A stretch of 64,000 nucleotides of DNA from Porphyromonadaceae bacterium UBA7572 (GTDB lineage: Bacteria > Bacteroidota > Bacteroidia > Bacteroidales > Muribaculaceae). Positions 51,756-62,184 of the stretch are shown in pieces. A model generated the notes under the pieces. The model ran no database searches, had not been told where the DNA came from, and saw only the letters and a list, made by a program, of their open reading frames with translations. Position 1 is the stretch's first letter; each line of letters opens with the position of its first letter. The DNA lies in assembly GCA_002476625.1 (NCBI GenBank), contig DLLC01000063.1, forward strand, positions 1-64,000, given 5' to 3'. Made by a program: the position numbers and the translations under genes.

Positions 51756-54700
51756 TTAGAAGCTGAGTTTCACATTCACACCGTAGCTACGGGTCATTGG
51801 GAAGGTCATGGTTTCAATACCGCTTGTGATGTTGGCACCGTTGAGCGAACCGCCTTCTGGGTCAAATGCAGGGTAGTTGGTGATGCAGAACAAGTTGGTA
51901 GCATACACACCGAACGATGCCGACTGAAGCACTTTTGTCTTGGCGCAGATGCGCTTTGGCAGAGCGTAGTCGAGGCGCACTTCTTTACATTTCAGGAAGT
52001 CGGTCTTGAAAGTGTTCTCCTCCACATTGTCGCGGTTCCACTTGTAAGAGCTGTAATAGGTGGAGATGTTTTCTGTGATTGTGGTGTTCTTCTTGTAAGT
52101 GACAGTGCCATCGCTGTTCTTCACTGCATTCACACCTGCCACCACAAGACCATCCTGACGGCCTTCCAGTGAGTTTGTGAGCTTACCCTGGTAGCTGAGT
52201 GCGAAGTTGGTCACAGAGAAGCTGTGTCCGCCCATCTGAGCCGAGAATGTGGCGCTGAGGGTGAAGTCTTTCACACGGAGTTTCTGGGTCATACCGCCAC
52301 GCCATGTTGGAGCCACCTTACCGATTCTGCGGTTTGGCTGAGCATCGAGCAGTGGATAGCCGTTGGTGGCGTTCACGAGAATTTGACCAGAGCAGTCCAC
52401 GGTGTTGCCGTTTTCATCTACATAAGTAGATCCCTCTGGTGCGCGCTGATAGCCCTTACCGTAAATCACGTTCATTTCCTTGCCCACATAAGAGTAGATA
52501 TACACGCGGTTACCGATGGTGGTACCGTTGTTGGCGAGCTGAAGTGGGGTGTTTGGATCCCAACCGTCCTGGTAGCTCACGAGCTTGTTCCAGTTACGGC
52601 TCCAGTTGATGTCCATGCTCCACTGCACGTCTTTGCTGCGAACAGGCACGATGTGTGTGCCGATTTCAATACCGCGGTTGCGGATTTCACCAGTGTTGAT
52701 CTTCATTGAGGTGGCGCCGATGATAGCGTCAGTCGCAGCCGACACAATCTGGTCGGTGGTTGAAGAAGTGTAGAGAGCCACATCCAGGCCAAAGCGGTTG
52801 TGGAAGAACATGGTCTCAATACCCATTTCCCAGCTTTCCACATTTTCTGGCTTGATGTAGGGGTTAGAGATGCTGCCTGGCACGGTGTAGCCACCAGAGT
52901 ATGTGCCTGAGCGAGAATAAGTGTCGTTGAGCGTATATGGGCTGGTGTCGTTACCCACGTTTGCCCATGAAATACGGAATTTCAGCATGTCCACCCATTT
53001 GGCGTGCTTCTTGAGGTTGAGCGCCTTGTCCACAAGGATACTTGCGCTCACCGATGGATAGAAGAACGACCAGTGGCCAGGGCCAAGGGCGCTCGACCAG
53101 TCGTTACGGGCGGTGAGGTCGAGGTAGTAAGTGTCGTCCCAGCTCAGTGATGCCATGCCATAGAAGCTGTTCACCACTTTCTTTGCCTTGTAGTTATAAG
53201 GGGTTGGGTTCACGCCCACAGGATTGTTGTTAGGGTTGTAAACGCCAGGTTCACCAAGCTCGTTGAGCGTGATGTAAGAGCGATACCACTTGCGGTTCAT
53301 GCTGTTGCCACCAAATGCCACAGAGAAGCCCAGGCGCTTATTCGCCCAGTCGTTGTTCATGTAGCGGAGGAGGAAGTCGTGGTTATACTCATAGTCGCGG
53401 ATAGTCTGTTCGCGATAGTATCCTTTTTCATAGCCAGGCGAGTAGTATGGGCGCTGCAGCTGGCGGAATTCATCATTGATGTCGAGACCGGTACGGAGGT
53501 CGAGGGTCAAGCCCTTCACAGGGAGTTTGATATTCAACGACACGTTACCATACACACGGTCCTTCTTGTTGGCGTTGAGTGCCTCATAAAGGATGCGGTA
53601 AGGGTTGTACTGGTTCGATGGGTTGATGGTGTAGCCGCCTTCCACGTTTTCGCGGGTGAAGCGGCCTTGGAAGTACTCATCTTTATAGTCTTGGATAGGG
53701 TTACAAGAGAAGCCCCATGCGAGAAGATACATTGGGTTAGAAGCGCTGTAGCCAGCCACAGGCATGTTGTCCGACGACTTGTGGGTGTAAGTGGCCTTGG
53801 CGTTGAGCTTCATCCACTTGTTGAGCTGAGTGGATCCAGAGAAGTTCACGGTCTGCTTTGCATAGCCAGTGTTGGGGAGAATCCAGTCGTTGTGGGTGTC
53901 GGTGATCGACAGACGAGCGCTTGCGCCTTTGCCGTTGCCACCGTCGATGGTGATGGTATTGTTATAGGTCACACCAGTTTCAAAGATACCGGTGAACCAG
54001 TCGTCCTGGTAAACCCATGGCAGTTTTTCATACTTGCCAGTTTCCCAGTTACGTGAGCGATAGAGGTAACGCATTTGGTTAGCGTCGTATTTCGCACCGA
54101 AAGCGTAGCGGGAGTAGTTACGGGTCACAGCCACTCCGTCGGGGGCATCGTCGGCCGATATGTTCCAGCTGGAGTAGTCACGGTAACCCATGTCGGCGCC
54201 AGGGCCGTATTCTTTCTGGAAGTCGGGGAAGTAGCCGGCTTTTTCCCATACGATAGATGAGCTGATCGACACACCAACGCCTTTGCGCTGACGGCCGTTC
54301 TTGGTGGTGATGATAATGGCACCGTTAGCTGCGCGGCTACCATAAAGAGCCGTAGCGGCAGGGCCTTTCAGCACACTCACGTTTTCAATGTCCTCAGGGT
54401 TGAGGTCAGAAGCGGCGTTACCGAAGTCCACAGGGGCGTCGCTATTGGAGTAGCTACTGCCACTACCTGACGAAACGGTTCCGCTGGTCACAGGCACACC
54501 GTCGATTACGAAAAGGGCTTCGTTGGCGCCATAGTTGAGCGACTGGTCGCCACGGAGCACCACACGGAGCGATCCTGTAGGGCCAGAGTTGGCGCTCGTG
54601 AGGCTCAAACCTGCCACCTTGCCGTCGAGTGAGTTCAGCCAGTTACCGCTCGAGGTTTTGGTAAGTTCGGCATTATCCACCTTCGACACGGCATAACCGA

Positions 54701-55064
54701 GCGATTTCTGCTCACGGGTGATACCGAGGGCGGTCACAACCACGCCATCGAGCATCTTGCTTGCCTCTTCCATTGTGAGGGTCACCTTGCCGCCTTTAGG
54801 CTTCACCTCGCGGGTCTTCTAACCAACAGAATTTACTACAAGCACAGGGCTCTTGCCCTTCACTTTCAGTGAGAAGTGGCCGTCGATGTCGGTGCTTGTT
54901 CCATTTTTAGTACCCTTTTCCATAACGGTGGCGCCAATCATAGGCGTTTTGCCGTCACTTTCATAAATGGTACCCGTCACTCTGTCCTGAGCGGCAGCCG
55001 ATGTGGCAACCACAAGCATCAAGAGCAACCATGCGAATTTTAACGCGCGTTTAAAATGCATCAT
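51756..55064 (-). pseudogene. SusC/RagA-type TonB-dependent transporter interrupted by an in-frame amber codon
   Basis: The frame from ATG 55064 to the stop at 51756 is one continuous 1102-codon reading except for TAG at 54819-54821 (codon 82). The break is in SPVLVVNSVG-stop-KTREVK, where this family normally has SVGY, so a Tyr codon (TAT/TAC) has become TAG. The first part has a signal peptide and a CarboxypepD_reg domain; the second has VVVTALGITREQKSLGYAVS, a plug and a barrel. A downstream GTG at 54806 could restart but would lack a signal. If the stop is real and not suppressed, the transporter is dead. Confidence 0.8.
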
Positions 55065-55188
55065 AGAAAGTTATTTTAGTTATTAAATAAATATAGTCGT
55101 TTTTTTCAGCAGTGTAAGATGCGGTATAAACAACAATAATGCTTATAAGAGCAGTGTATTATTGACAACAAATATTAATTAGCTTTTG

Positions 55189-55218
55189 CAAATTTAAGGT
55201 TTTTAAGGCATTCTTCAA
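55189..55218 (-). promoter_or_regulatory. Promoter of the SusCD operon
   Basis: Minus strand: TTG at 55216-55218, a 19-nt spacer, TAAATTTG at 55189-55196. The start is near 55183, with a leader of about 118 nt. Confidence 0.75.
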
Positions 55219-55353
55219 AAAATTTGATAGGCAATATTCGTTTTGTAAATGTTAAAATCGCAATCCGAAACCATACACAAAGCAAAACGAATATTTACAT
55301 AACAATTTAACGCCAATGCCCACCGTGGCATTAACATTTATTCCCCATAAATT

Positions 55354-55384
55354 TTGAATACCTTGTGCCATTTCATTAATTTTG
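55354..55384 (+). promoter_or_regulatory. Promoter of the plus-strand glycosyltransferase gene
   Basis: TTG at 55354-55356, a 20-nt spacer and TAATTTTG at 55377-55384 on the plus strand. The start would be near 55391, which excludes the upstream ATG at 55354. Confidence 0.7.
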
Positions 55385-55446
55385 CACCGCACTTGGGGCA
55401 AAGCCCCATGCGCCCTATTGCTTATCACACTTGCACATTCCTCATT

Positions 55447-56211
55447 ATGGAAATTTTTCCACACACCAAAGATGCCATCCGTGCCCACTACTTCTATTTG
55501 ATGGAGCGCCTGTTTCCCTCAAAGATCACCGACGCGCGCCAAATCCCCATCATCATCAACAATTACAACCGTCTGTCGATGCTCAAGCGGCTCATAGAAT
55601 CACTCACGGATCGTGGCTACCACCACATCGTGATACTCGACAACCAAAGCACCTATCCGCCACTGCTTGAGTGGTATGAGAAATGCGAATTTGAGGTGGT
55701 GCGGCTGCCCAAGAACTACGGCTTCAAGGCGCTGTGGAAATGCGCGCAAGTGCGTAAGCGGTTTTGCTCTGACTACTACATCTACACCGACCCCGATGTG
55801 AGGCTCTCCGACGAATGCCCGGCCGACATAGTGGAGCAGATGTTCCTCATTCTGAAAAACCGCCGTAAAAAGGCGTTCAAAATAGGGCCGTCGATTCGGA
55901 TCACCGACCTTCCCGACCATTATGTCCACAAAAAGGAGGTGATAGCTTTCGAGAGCAAGTATTTTAAAGAAAAAACAGAGGAAAACGGGCTCACGCTTTA
56001 CCGTGCGCCTATCGACACCACTTTTGCGCTCTACCGCCCACGCATTGGCCTTAGCCGCAGAGTATCGCTGGAGTCATACCGCATGGCGGAGCCCTACTCC
56101 ATACAGCACCTCCCATGGTATCTTTGCAGCGAGAGCCCTGATGAAGAAGAGCGCTACTATACAGAAAGCTGCAAGCAGCCCACCATGTGGTCGGCCAAGA
56201 AAGGACATTAA
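55447..56211 (+). CDS. Glycosyltransferase (GT-A, family 2-like)
   Basis: 254 residues from ATG 55447 (MEIFPHTKDAIRAHYF). Motifs: IPIIINNYNRLSMLKRLIES, HIVILDNQSTYPPLLEWYE, FGFKALWK-type loop (NYGFKALWKCAQVRKRF) and IYTDPDVRLSDE (a DxD site). It is likely a cytosolic sugar transferase for a surface glycan. The start at 55408 (MRPIAYH) is possible. Its stop overlaps the convergent DUF5672 stop. Confidence 0.85.
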   Translation: MEIFPHTKDAIRAHYFYLMERLFPSKITDARQIPIIINNYNRLSMLKRLIESLTDRGYHHIVILDNQSTYPPLLEWYEKCEFEVVRLPKNYGFKALWKCAQVRKRFCSDYYIYTDPDVRLSDECPADIVEQMFLILKNRRKKAFKIGPSIRITDLPDHYVHKKEVIAFESKYFKEKTEENGLTLYRAPIDTTFALYRPRIGLSRRVSLESYRMAEPYSIQHLPWYLCSESPDEEERYYTESCKQPTMWSAKKGH

Positions 56212-56996
56212 TCCTCCGGCATGATAATCGGGCGCCAGAATTTAATCATACGCTTCTTGTTCCAGCCATGGCAGCCAAAAGGCAAATGGCTTCCGTTCAT
56301 TCTGTAGCAATATGCGGGATGCTTGTCGAAACTGAATTTAAGCGCCTCCCTATAATCAGGGTACTGAAAACCGAGGCCATGACGATTAGGCTCGATAGCG
56401 AAAAACACATCCTCATTAAAAAGGTGGTAACGCTGATGAGAAAGATAGCCTTCCACCTCCTGCTGCAGCATACGCGTGGCGCGGATATGCGAGTCTACCT
56501 TGCGGAGCGAAAGACCGCCATTCCCCACCTTATTGCCTGTGATTTGTGAATTGGGCTTCCCCGTTAAATTGCAGTATGCGCGCTTCATTTTAGAGCACAG
56601 GCGCATGAATGGATTATTGTAAATGTCGCGCACAATCCACGGTGCGCCCACATAGTCGTAGCCCTTTGCGCACCACTCATAAAGCTCGTCACGGAAAATA
56701 TAAGCATCGAGCTGGGCAATCAGAACATACTCATAGCGAGCGAAGCGCTCATAAAAGGCTGTGGAGAGCATCAGTGTGTTGTAGGCATGGATGTCGGTGA
56801 AAAAAGTATCGTCGAAATTTTCTGCCCCCACTTGCGGATAGCGCTTCCCCACTTGCGTCAGCTCCAGATGCTCTGGTTTTACAAAAAATATGGGGTAGTC
56901 GTCGAGCACGGTCGCAATGCTCCGCAGCGAGATATCCTCGTAAGGGGTAAGCGTGTCACGATATATGGGCACAAGCACGGCCACTTCTTTTTTCAT
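56208..56996 (-). CDS. DUF5672 family protein (glycosyltransferase-like)
   Basis: 262 residues from ATG 56996 (MKKEVAVLVPIYRDTLTPYE). It contains EYVLIAQLDAYIFRDELYEW, GYDYVGAPWI and NGGLSLRKVDSHIRATR, all typical of DUF5672, a family linked to glycosyltransferases. NEDVFFAI is the last conserved segment. No membrane spans. It overlaps tail to tail with the plus-strand glycosyltransferase. Confidence 0.85.
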   Translation of the reverse strand: MKKEVAVLVPIYRDTLTPYEDISLRSIATVLDDYPIFFVKPEHLELTQVGKRYPQVGAENFDDTFFTDIHAYNTLMLSTAFYERFARYEYVLIAQLDAYIFRDELYEWCAKGYDYVGAPWIVRDIYNNPFMRLCSKMKRAYCNLTGKPNSQITGNKVGNGGLSLRKVDSHIRATRMLQQEVEGYLSHQRYHLFNEDVFFAIEPNRHGLGFQYPDYREALKFSFDKHPAYCYRMNGSHLPFGCHGWNKKRMIKFWRPIIMPED

Positions 56997-57039
56997 AAGC
57001 AATCTAAATCTATCTCATTAACTTAGCTCTCAATACGTG

Positions 57040-57070
57040 CAAAGATACGAATAACGCCATACATACGCAA
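57040..57070 (-). promoter_or_regulatory. Promoter of the DUF5672 gene
   Basis: Minus strand: TTG at 57068-57070, a 20-nt spacer, TATCTTTG at 57040-57047. The start is near 57034. Confidence 0.75.
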
Positions 57071-57104
57071 AAAAAGCCTCCTCGGGAACTCGTCCTGAGG
57101 AGGC
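57069..57104 (-). terminator. Terminator of the beta-propeller gene
   Basis: GCCTCCTC (57076-57083) pairs with GAGGAGGC (57097-57104); seven T follow on the minus strand. It overlaps the -33 element of the next promoter. Confidence 0.9.
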
Positions 57105-57153
57105 ATATTGGAATATATTAGTTTATCTGTTAGCTTAAAAAATTCTTTTAGAA

Positions 57154-58164
57154 TTATTTAACTTTCTCATAAACATATACTTCGTGGATTTCCTTAGTGT
57201 AACCTTCGTTCTTGAATGGGCCTTGGCTCATACCGAGGATGATTTGAGTACCACGGTTGTTAAGCACGAGGAGATCGTCAGTTACAGGGTCAACGGTAAG
57301 ACCTTCGATTTCACCTGCGCGGCGGAAATCAGTCATTTCGCGGAAGAGTTCCACACGGCCAGCCATAGCGCCACCGGCGATTTTGCCAGTGCGAGTAACC
57401 ACCTTGCCGTTCTTGTCAGTCTTAACGCTCCAAGGAGTGTCCTTAACAGGCTCAGTACCTTCAACAAGACCGGTGTAAGGAGCACCAGTGATGTCCATCT
57501 TGTACACGTTGTCGGCGATGTGGTAAGTAGATTCACCATCATCAGCGGCAAGAAGCATTGTGCCATCGCAGATGTAGATACCCTGGCACCAGTATGGTTC
57601 AGGACGGCATTGCACCTTAGTGTAGTATTGCTTAGTCTCGAGGCTGTAAGCATACACGTAACGGCTGTCAACCCAGTCAGAGAGCCATACGAGGTTACGC
57701 TCGCGGTCCACTGCCACACCAGACACCTCTACTTGGCCAGACTCTGGCTTCCAAGGAATACTTTCGATGTATTGGAGAGTGTTGGCATCGTAGATATCAA
57801 CTGAGATGTTCACACCACGGCCGAGGTTGAAATATTCGTTACCGGTGTAGATCTTGCCATCGTAAACGTCGATGTCACCGAAGTGGTTAGCGCCACCCTT
57901 TGCAGGATCTGGGTTGTTGAACAATGGGTCGATGAACTTGCCGTTCTTGTCCTTAGTCTGAACACGCTTCTTCACAAGGTTCCAGTTATGGTCGTATTTG
58001 TACAGACCACGAGTGTCAGACACATAGAAGTAATCCTTGTCGGCAGCGATACCTTGGCGGCCAGGAACTTCAATCACCTTCTTCAAACGGTATTCAGTAC
58101 CGAGATGCTGAGCGTTTGCCAAGCCAAATGAGCAAACAGCCAAAAGAAGCATTAATTTTTTCAT
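57154..58164 (-). CDS. Secreted beta-propeller protein
   Basis: 336 residues with signal peptide MLLLAVCSFGLANA. The body is a beta-propeller with repeated blade strands: DKDYFYVSDTRGLYKYDHNW, DVYDGKIYTGNEYF, LVWLSDWVDSRYVYAYS, IYICDGTMLLAADDGES, LLVLNNRGTQIILG. No catalytic residues can be assigned; the pattern is of SMP-30/NHL-like propellers. The gene lies 80 bp after the phosphate-selective-type porin, so it may belong to the same phosphate-ester use unit. Confidence 0.82.
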   Translation of the reverse strand: MKKLMLLLAVCSFGLANAQHLGTEYRLKKVIEVPGRQGIAADKDYFYVSDTRGLYKYDHNWNLVKKRVQTKDKNGKFIDPLFNNPDPAKGGANHFGDIDVYDGKIYTGNEYFNLGRGVNISVDIYDANTLQYIESIPWKPESGQVEVSGVAVDRERNLVWLSDWVDSRYVYAYSLETKQYYTKVQCRPEPYWCQGIYICDGTMLLAADDGESTYHIADNVYKMDITGAPYTGLVEGTEPVKDTPWSVKTDKNGKVVTRTGKIAGGAMAGRVELFREMTDFRRAGEIEGLTVDPVTDDLLVLNNRGTQIILGMSQGPFKNEGYTKEIHEVYVYEKVK

Positions 58165-58244
58165 AATAAAACTGTTTTTTTAGTTTTTGGTTAATGAAAT
58201 TGTTTTTAAAATATTTGGTAAAAAGTTAACTTCAGGTTTTAATG

Positions 58245-59414
58245 TTAGAACTTGAAGAGACCCATGAGCTGAATTTGATCGCTCTTGTCGATTCCGTTAG
58301 CTTCTTTCACCTTGTCGCCATACATGAAGTGACCATAGTTGAGCTGGATCTTCACGTTCTTGAAGAGTTGGTAAGTGCAGCCTACGAGAATGCGGTTGTA
58401 GTTGTTGGTAGTGGACTTAGCCATGTCATCTTTATACATGTCCCAACGAACGAGTGGAAGGAACTTGCCTGCGTGGTAGCCGAGGAATACGTAAGCACCC
58501 TGCTCGTCAACGTAGGTGAGGTCGTTCTTCTTAGATTTCATGAAACCATATTCAGCGCGGAAATCAAGACCTTCTGGATCGTTGTACCACAAACCAGCCA
58601 CGAAGCGGTTCATAGGCATGTACTTAGAAACGCCCATACCTGGAGCAGTGCCGCCAGCGAGAGCCTGTGGGTTGTATTCACCCCAGTTGTAAGTAGCTTT
58701 CACGTTGAAGTTCTTGAAAGGCTTGATAGTTACGCTTGCGTAGATATCTTTTGTCTTGTTGTTGTCGTCCTTGCAAGGAATAGAACCGTTGGTAACGGCG
58801 AAGTCGTAGTGGAAGTACTTGTCGATGTCACCAATGAGCATAACGCCAAGGTCACGGCCATAGTCCACGAAGTTGTAAGAATATGGGTTGCGGCAAGCAA
58901 TACGGTAAACGATGTTAGAGAAATCTACGGTTTCCAGAGTAGCTGGAGAGATGTCGTAGTTTTCATAGCCAAGTGGAGTGTAGAATTGACCGGCGCGAAC
59001 CTTGAATTCTGGGCAGATTTTCCAAGTTGCGAATGCGTCCATCACTTGGATATTCTTTTGGCCATTGCCATTGGTTGAGCCTGCGATGCCGTTGAAGGCT
59101 TCAATCTGGAGGCGGAAGTCTACGTTTTCTGCCACCTTTCCGTCCATGATCAAGCGGAGGCGCTTAGCCTGGAAAGAAGATGATGAAGCGTTCTTGTTAT
59201 GAGTCCAGTTCCAACCAGTCTGGAGGTAACCAGAGATCTTAACTGGCATTTTCTTCAGGAAGTCAGCAAAATCACCTTGTGGCTCTGCCACTGGTTCGGC
59301 TACTGCTTCGGCAGCTGGTTCAGCGATAGCTTCAGGAGCTACGGCCTCTTCAGCAAACATAGCTGGCGCGGTAAGAGCCGCACAGCTAAGAAGAGTAAAA
59401 ATCGATTTCTTCAT
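58245..59414 (-). CDS. Phosphate-selective-type porin (OprO/OprP-like)
   Basis: 389 residues. Signal peptide (TLLSCAALTAPAMFA) and an Ala/Glu/Pro linker (AVAPEAIAEPAAEAV) before a ~16-strand barrel. Porin_O_P traits: ISGYLQTGWNWTHNK, FQAKRLRLIMDGKVAENVDF, FKVRAGQFYTPLGYENYD, RNPYSYNFVDYGRDLGVML. Such porins admit phosphate, pyrophosphate or phosphate esters. A 160-nt leader precedes it. Confidence 0.88.
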   Translation of the reverse strand: MKKSIFTLLSCAALTAPAMFAEEAVAPEAIAEPAAEAVAEPVAEPQGDFADFLKKMPVKISGYLQTGWNWTHNKNASSSSFQAKRLRLIMDGKVAENVDFRLQIEAFNGIAGSTNGNGQKNIQVMDAFATWKICPEFKVRAGQFYTPLGYENYDISPATLETVDFSNIVYRIACRNPYSYNFVDYGRDLGVMLIGDIDKYFHYDFAVTNGSIPCKDDNNKTKDIYASVTIKPFKNFNVKATYNWGEYNPQALAGGTAPGMGVSKYMPMNRFVAGLWYNDPEGLDFRAEYGFMKSKKNDLTYVDEQGAYVFLGYHAGKFLPLVRWDMYKDDMAKSTTNNYNRILVGCTYQLFKNVKIQLNYGHFMYGDKVKEANGIDKSDQIQLMGLFKF

Positions 59415-59579
59415 AATTTTGAAAATTTAGTTAGTAGAATAATTGAGTTAGTATATAAGTAAAATAAAAGCTTATACAAACCAATCTATTAAAATATTGT
59501 GTATTTAGTTGTTAGTCTTCATTAGCATTTCTACACCTTTTTTTGGCAAACAAACACCAATAAAGGATTTTAATTTTCG

Positions 59580-59587
59580 CAAATATA
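59580..59587 (-). promoter_or_regulatory. -7 box of the porin gene
   Basis: TATATTTG on the minus strand; the start would be near 59574, about 160 nt before the ATG. No TTG sits at 19-21 nt spacing. Confidence 0.5.
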
Positions 59588-59627
59588 CGAAAGTTTTTTC
59601 AAACCGAAAGTAATTTTTCGATTTTTT

Positions 59628-60494
59628 TTATTTTTTACGAGCTTTCAGCAATAATTCTCCCAGCACCTCTATGTTTTCTGCGGTCAGGTCGGGATTGGGG
59701 TCGTTGGCAAGCGCGGTCTCGAGGGTGGTTTCGCCACTGAGCACGAGCACGCCGAGCGAGCCAGCGTTCTGGGCAGTGGCCACATCGGTGTAGATGCGGT
59801 CGCCCACCATGGCCAATTCATCGCTCTTGTAGCCATACTTGTCACGGATGCAGTAAAGCATGTTGGGGTTTGGCTTGCCAATCACCACATCGGGCTTGCG
59901 CTTGCACGCACCCTCTATTGCCTTGCAAATGGAGCCACAGTCCACAAGTATCACCTCCTGGTCGGTTGGGCACACCCAGTCGGGGTTGGTGGCGATGTAG
60001 GGGATGTCGGCTTTCGAGGCCCACCATGTGGCGCGGCACAGACGGTCGTACTGGAGCGTGGTGTCGAATGCCACCACCAGCACGTCGGGACGGTCGGCTG
60101 GATCATCGGCGCAAAGCTCGAAACCCGCCTTCACAAATTCCTCCTGCATGCTCGGCGTGCCGAGGGTGAACAGGCGTTTTGCCTCAGGGTGGTGCTGCTT
60201 GATGTAGTCGATAGTGGCGAGCGACGAGGTGTACATCTGCTCATCAGTGGCATGTATGCCCAATTTTTCGAGCTTCAGGAGATAGTCCTTGTGGCTTTTG
60301 GTTGGGTTGTTGGTGAGAAACGAGTAACTGATGCCGTTAGCGGTGAGGGTGTCAAGAAACTTGATGGTGTAGGGAAACAGTGTGGAGCCCATATAGATGG
60401 TGCCATCCATGTCGAGGGCCACATGCTTAATCTTGGCAAGGGCCTCCATCAGCTTCTCCTCGCCAAGTGGCGAGCAATATTTGTTAAATTCCAT
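59628..60494 (-). CDS. HAD-IIA phosphatase, NagD/PGP (glycerol-3-phosphate or phosphoglycolate) type
   Basis: 288 residues. Motifs: HVALDMDGTIYMGSTLF (I), SYSFLTNNPTKSHKDYL (II), KPNPNMLYCIRD and AMVGDRIYTDVATAQNAGS (IV), with the C2a cap (~85-190) typical of NagD, PGP and AraL. Members act on small sugar or glycerol phosphates. Its place between a phosphate-type porin and two GlpT genes suggests a glycerol-phosphate ester as substrate; this is inference. Confidence 0.88.
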   Translation of the reverse strand: MEFNKYCSPLGEEKLMEALAKIKHVALDMDGTIYMGSTLFPYTIKFLDTLTANGISYSFLTNNPTKSHKDYLLKLEKLGIHATDEQMYTSSLATIDYIKQHHPEAKRLFTLGTPSMQEEFVKAGFELCADDPADRPDVLVVAFDTTLQYDRLCRATWWASKADIPYIATNPDWVCPTDQEVILVDCGSICKAIEGACKRKPDVVIGKPNPNMLYCIRDKYGYKSDELAMVGDRIYTDVATAQNAGSLGVLVLSGETTLETALANDPNPDLTAENIEVLGELLLKARKK

Positions 60495-60520
60495 TGTTGT
60501 CGTTTAATATTAATGTGTAG

Positions 60521-60574
60521 AAAAAAATAGAAAAGGTGAGCAGGGAATTCTGATTTTCGCCCTATTCACCTTTT
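60521..60574 (-). terminator. Terminator of the first GlpT/UhpT-type gene
   Basis: AAAAGGTGA (60531-60539) pairs with TCACCTTTT (60566-60574); seven T follow on the minus strand after CTA. It lies 15 bp past the stop at 60589. Confidence 0.75.
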
Positions 60575-60588
60575 CATCATGTCAATGA

Positions 60589-62082
60589 TTATTCTTCGTC
60601 GTAGTTGATTTTAGAGGCACGCTCATAGCCGTCGCGTGGAGCAGCCCACATGGAGATGAGCACAAACATACCCACGATAGCCACCACAATGATGGTCTCG
60701 AACACGCGAGTCCAGCCGAAAGCGTCGGCCACATAACCCACGAGCAGACCGCTCAAGCCAGAGCCGAGGTAACCGAGAATACCGGCAATACCATTAGCAC
60801 GCGCAGAAGCCTCCTTAGTGGCCTGGTTGCCCAGCTCAATACCGATAAGCGCCTGTGGACCGTAGATGCAGAAACCCGCGCCCACGAGCACAGCCGCAGT
60901 AAGGGTTATGCCTGCGTCGGCTGGCAAGAAGCGGAAAATGGTCATGAACACAGCAGCGCCTGCCATGCACACCACGCACATGCGGTGGCCTTTGCCCTTG
61001 AAGATGTGGTCGGTGGCCCATCCTGCGAACAAGGTGCCCACGATACCTGCGATTTCAAACGCGGCAGTGGTCCATGTGGCGCTCTTGATGTCGAGGCCAC
61101 GGGCTTCGGTCAAGAATTTTGGTCCCCAGTCGAGCACACCCATACGCACCACATACACGAAGAGGTTGGCAATACAGAATGTCCAAACCCAACGGTTTTT
61201 CCACACCATCTCCATCTCAAATTTCTTGCGTGCCTTTGCGCTCTTCTTGTTCTCGTTCAGTGCGCCAAGGCCAGTGTCTGGAAGATCGGGCAGACCCACT
61301 TCCTTAGGCTCGTCGCGCAAGCCGATAAACACGAAAATAGCGGTTACCACTGCCAAGCATGCAGGGGCATAGAAGCACCACTTCCAAGCGCCGATATGGG
61401 CTGCGTAAGTAGCGGCCTGCTCCACAGCTTTAGCCTGGTCCACGCCGTTGGCGGTAAGGTTGGCGATGATAGTGTTGACCACACCATTCTCCTGGGTCAT
61501 GTCGGTGCCCATGGTGCCCATAATGTAACCACAGGCCACCACAGCAAGCGCGGCGCCAATAGAGTGTGAGCAGTTCCAGATGCTCATCTTAGTGGCGAGC
61601 TGACTTGGGTGAATCCAGTGAGGGAGAATACGTGCGCATGGAGGATATCCAAAACCCTGGAAGTATTGGTTGAAGATAATGGTGACACCCATCACCATTA
61701 TAAACATATTCACGAAGTCAGGACCTTGGTTCACGCCAGTGAACAAGGCGCTAAGGTTGGCTCCGTAGCCAAACAGGAAGTTGGAAAGGGCGCAAAGCAG
61801 CAAACCGCACGCCATCACAATACGGCCCTTCACACGGTCCACAAGGTAGCCGTTGATAAAGCGAGAGAAGCCATACACCAGTGAGCCGGCGAAGATAATC
61901 CAGCCGAAGCTCTTGTTGGTGACGCCATATTCAGCCGTGATACCGGGCATGGCCACCGACATGTTCTTACGAACGAAATAGAACACTGCATAGCCTATCA
62001 TCGTCACAAGGATGACACGCCACTGCCAGTGAAGGAATCTTTTTCTGTCATTGCCTAACGAGGCATAAACATCATTTGCCAT
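60589..62082 (-). CDS. MFS organophosphate:phosphate antiporter (GlpT/UhpT family)
   Basis: 497 residues, 12 membrane helices, with the OPA family start GYAVFYFVRKNMSVAMPG, the FSRFINGYLVDRVKGR loop and PCARILPHWIHPSQLATKMS (the conserved PPCxR region). These antiporters take up glycerol-3-phosphate or hexose phosphate in exchange for phosphate. It shares a layout but not close identity with the gene upstream at 62185, so the two may differ in substrate. Confidence 0.93.
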   Translation of the reverse strand: MANDVYASLGNDRKRFLHWQWRVILVTMIGYAVFYFVRKNMSVAMPGITAEYGVTNKSFGWIIFAGSLVYGFSRFINGYLVDRVKGRIVMACGLLLCALSNFLFGYGANLSALFTGVNQGPDFVNMFIMVMGVTIIFNQYFQGFGYPPCARILPHWIHPSQLATKMSIWNCSHSIGAALAVVACGYIMGTMGTDMTQENGVVNTIIANLTANGVDQAKAVEQAATYAAHIGAWKWCFYAPACLAVVTAIFVFIGLRDEPKEVGLPDLPDTGLGALNENKKSAKARKKFEMEMVWKNRWVWTFCIANLFVYVVRMGVLDWGPKFLTEARGLDIKSATWTTAAFEIAGIVGTLFAGWATDHIFKGKGHRMCVVCMAGAAVFMTIFRFLPADAGITLTAAVLVGAGFCIYGPQALIGIELGNQATKEASARANGIAGILGYLGSGLSGLLVGYVADAFGWTRVFETIIVVAIVGMFVLISMWAAPRDGYERASKINYDEE

Positions 62083-62133
62083 AGTCTTTAATAATATAGT
62101 TTAGAATAGTTAATCTGTTATGATATAAAAGTA

Positions 62134-62167
62134 GTGGCGACAATCATACTTTCAGAGTTATTGCCAC
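62134..62167 (-). terminator. Weak hairpin between the two antiporter genes
   Basis: GTGGC...CAAT pairs with ATTGCCAC across 62134-62167, with a 2-nt bulge; the minus-strand tail is ACTACTTTT. It may end part of the upstream transcript. Confidence 0.4.
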
Positions 62168-62184
62168 CACCACCTTGATGTCAA

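Noticed and set aside
55252..55488. Minus-strand frame of 78 codons between susC and the glycosyltransferase
   Set aside because: It overlaps both promoters and the start of the plus-strand glycosyltransferase; no family features.
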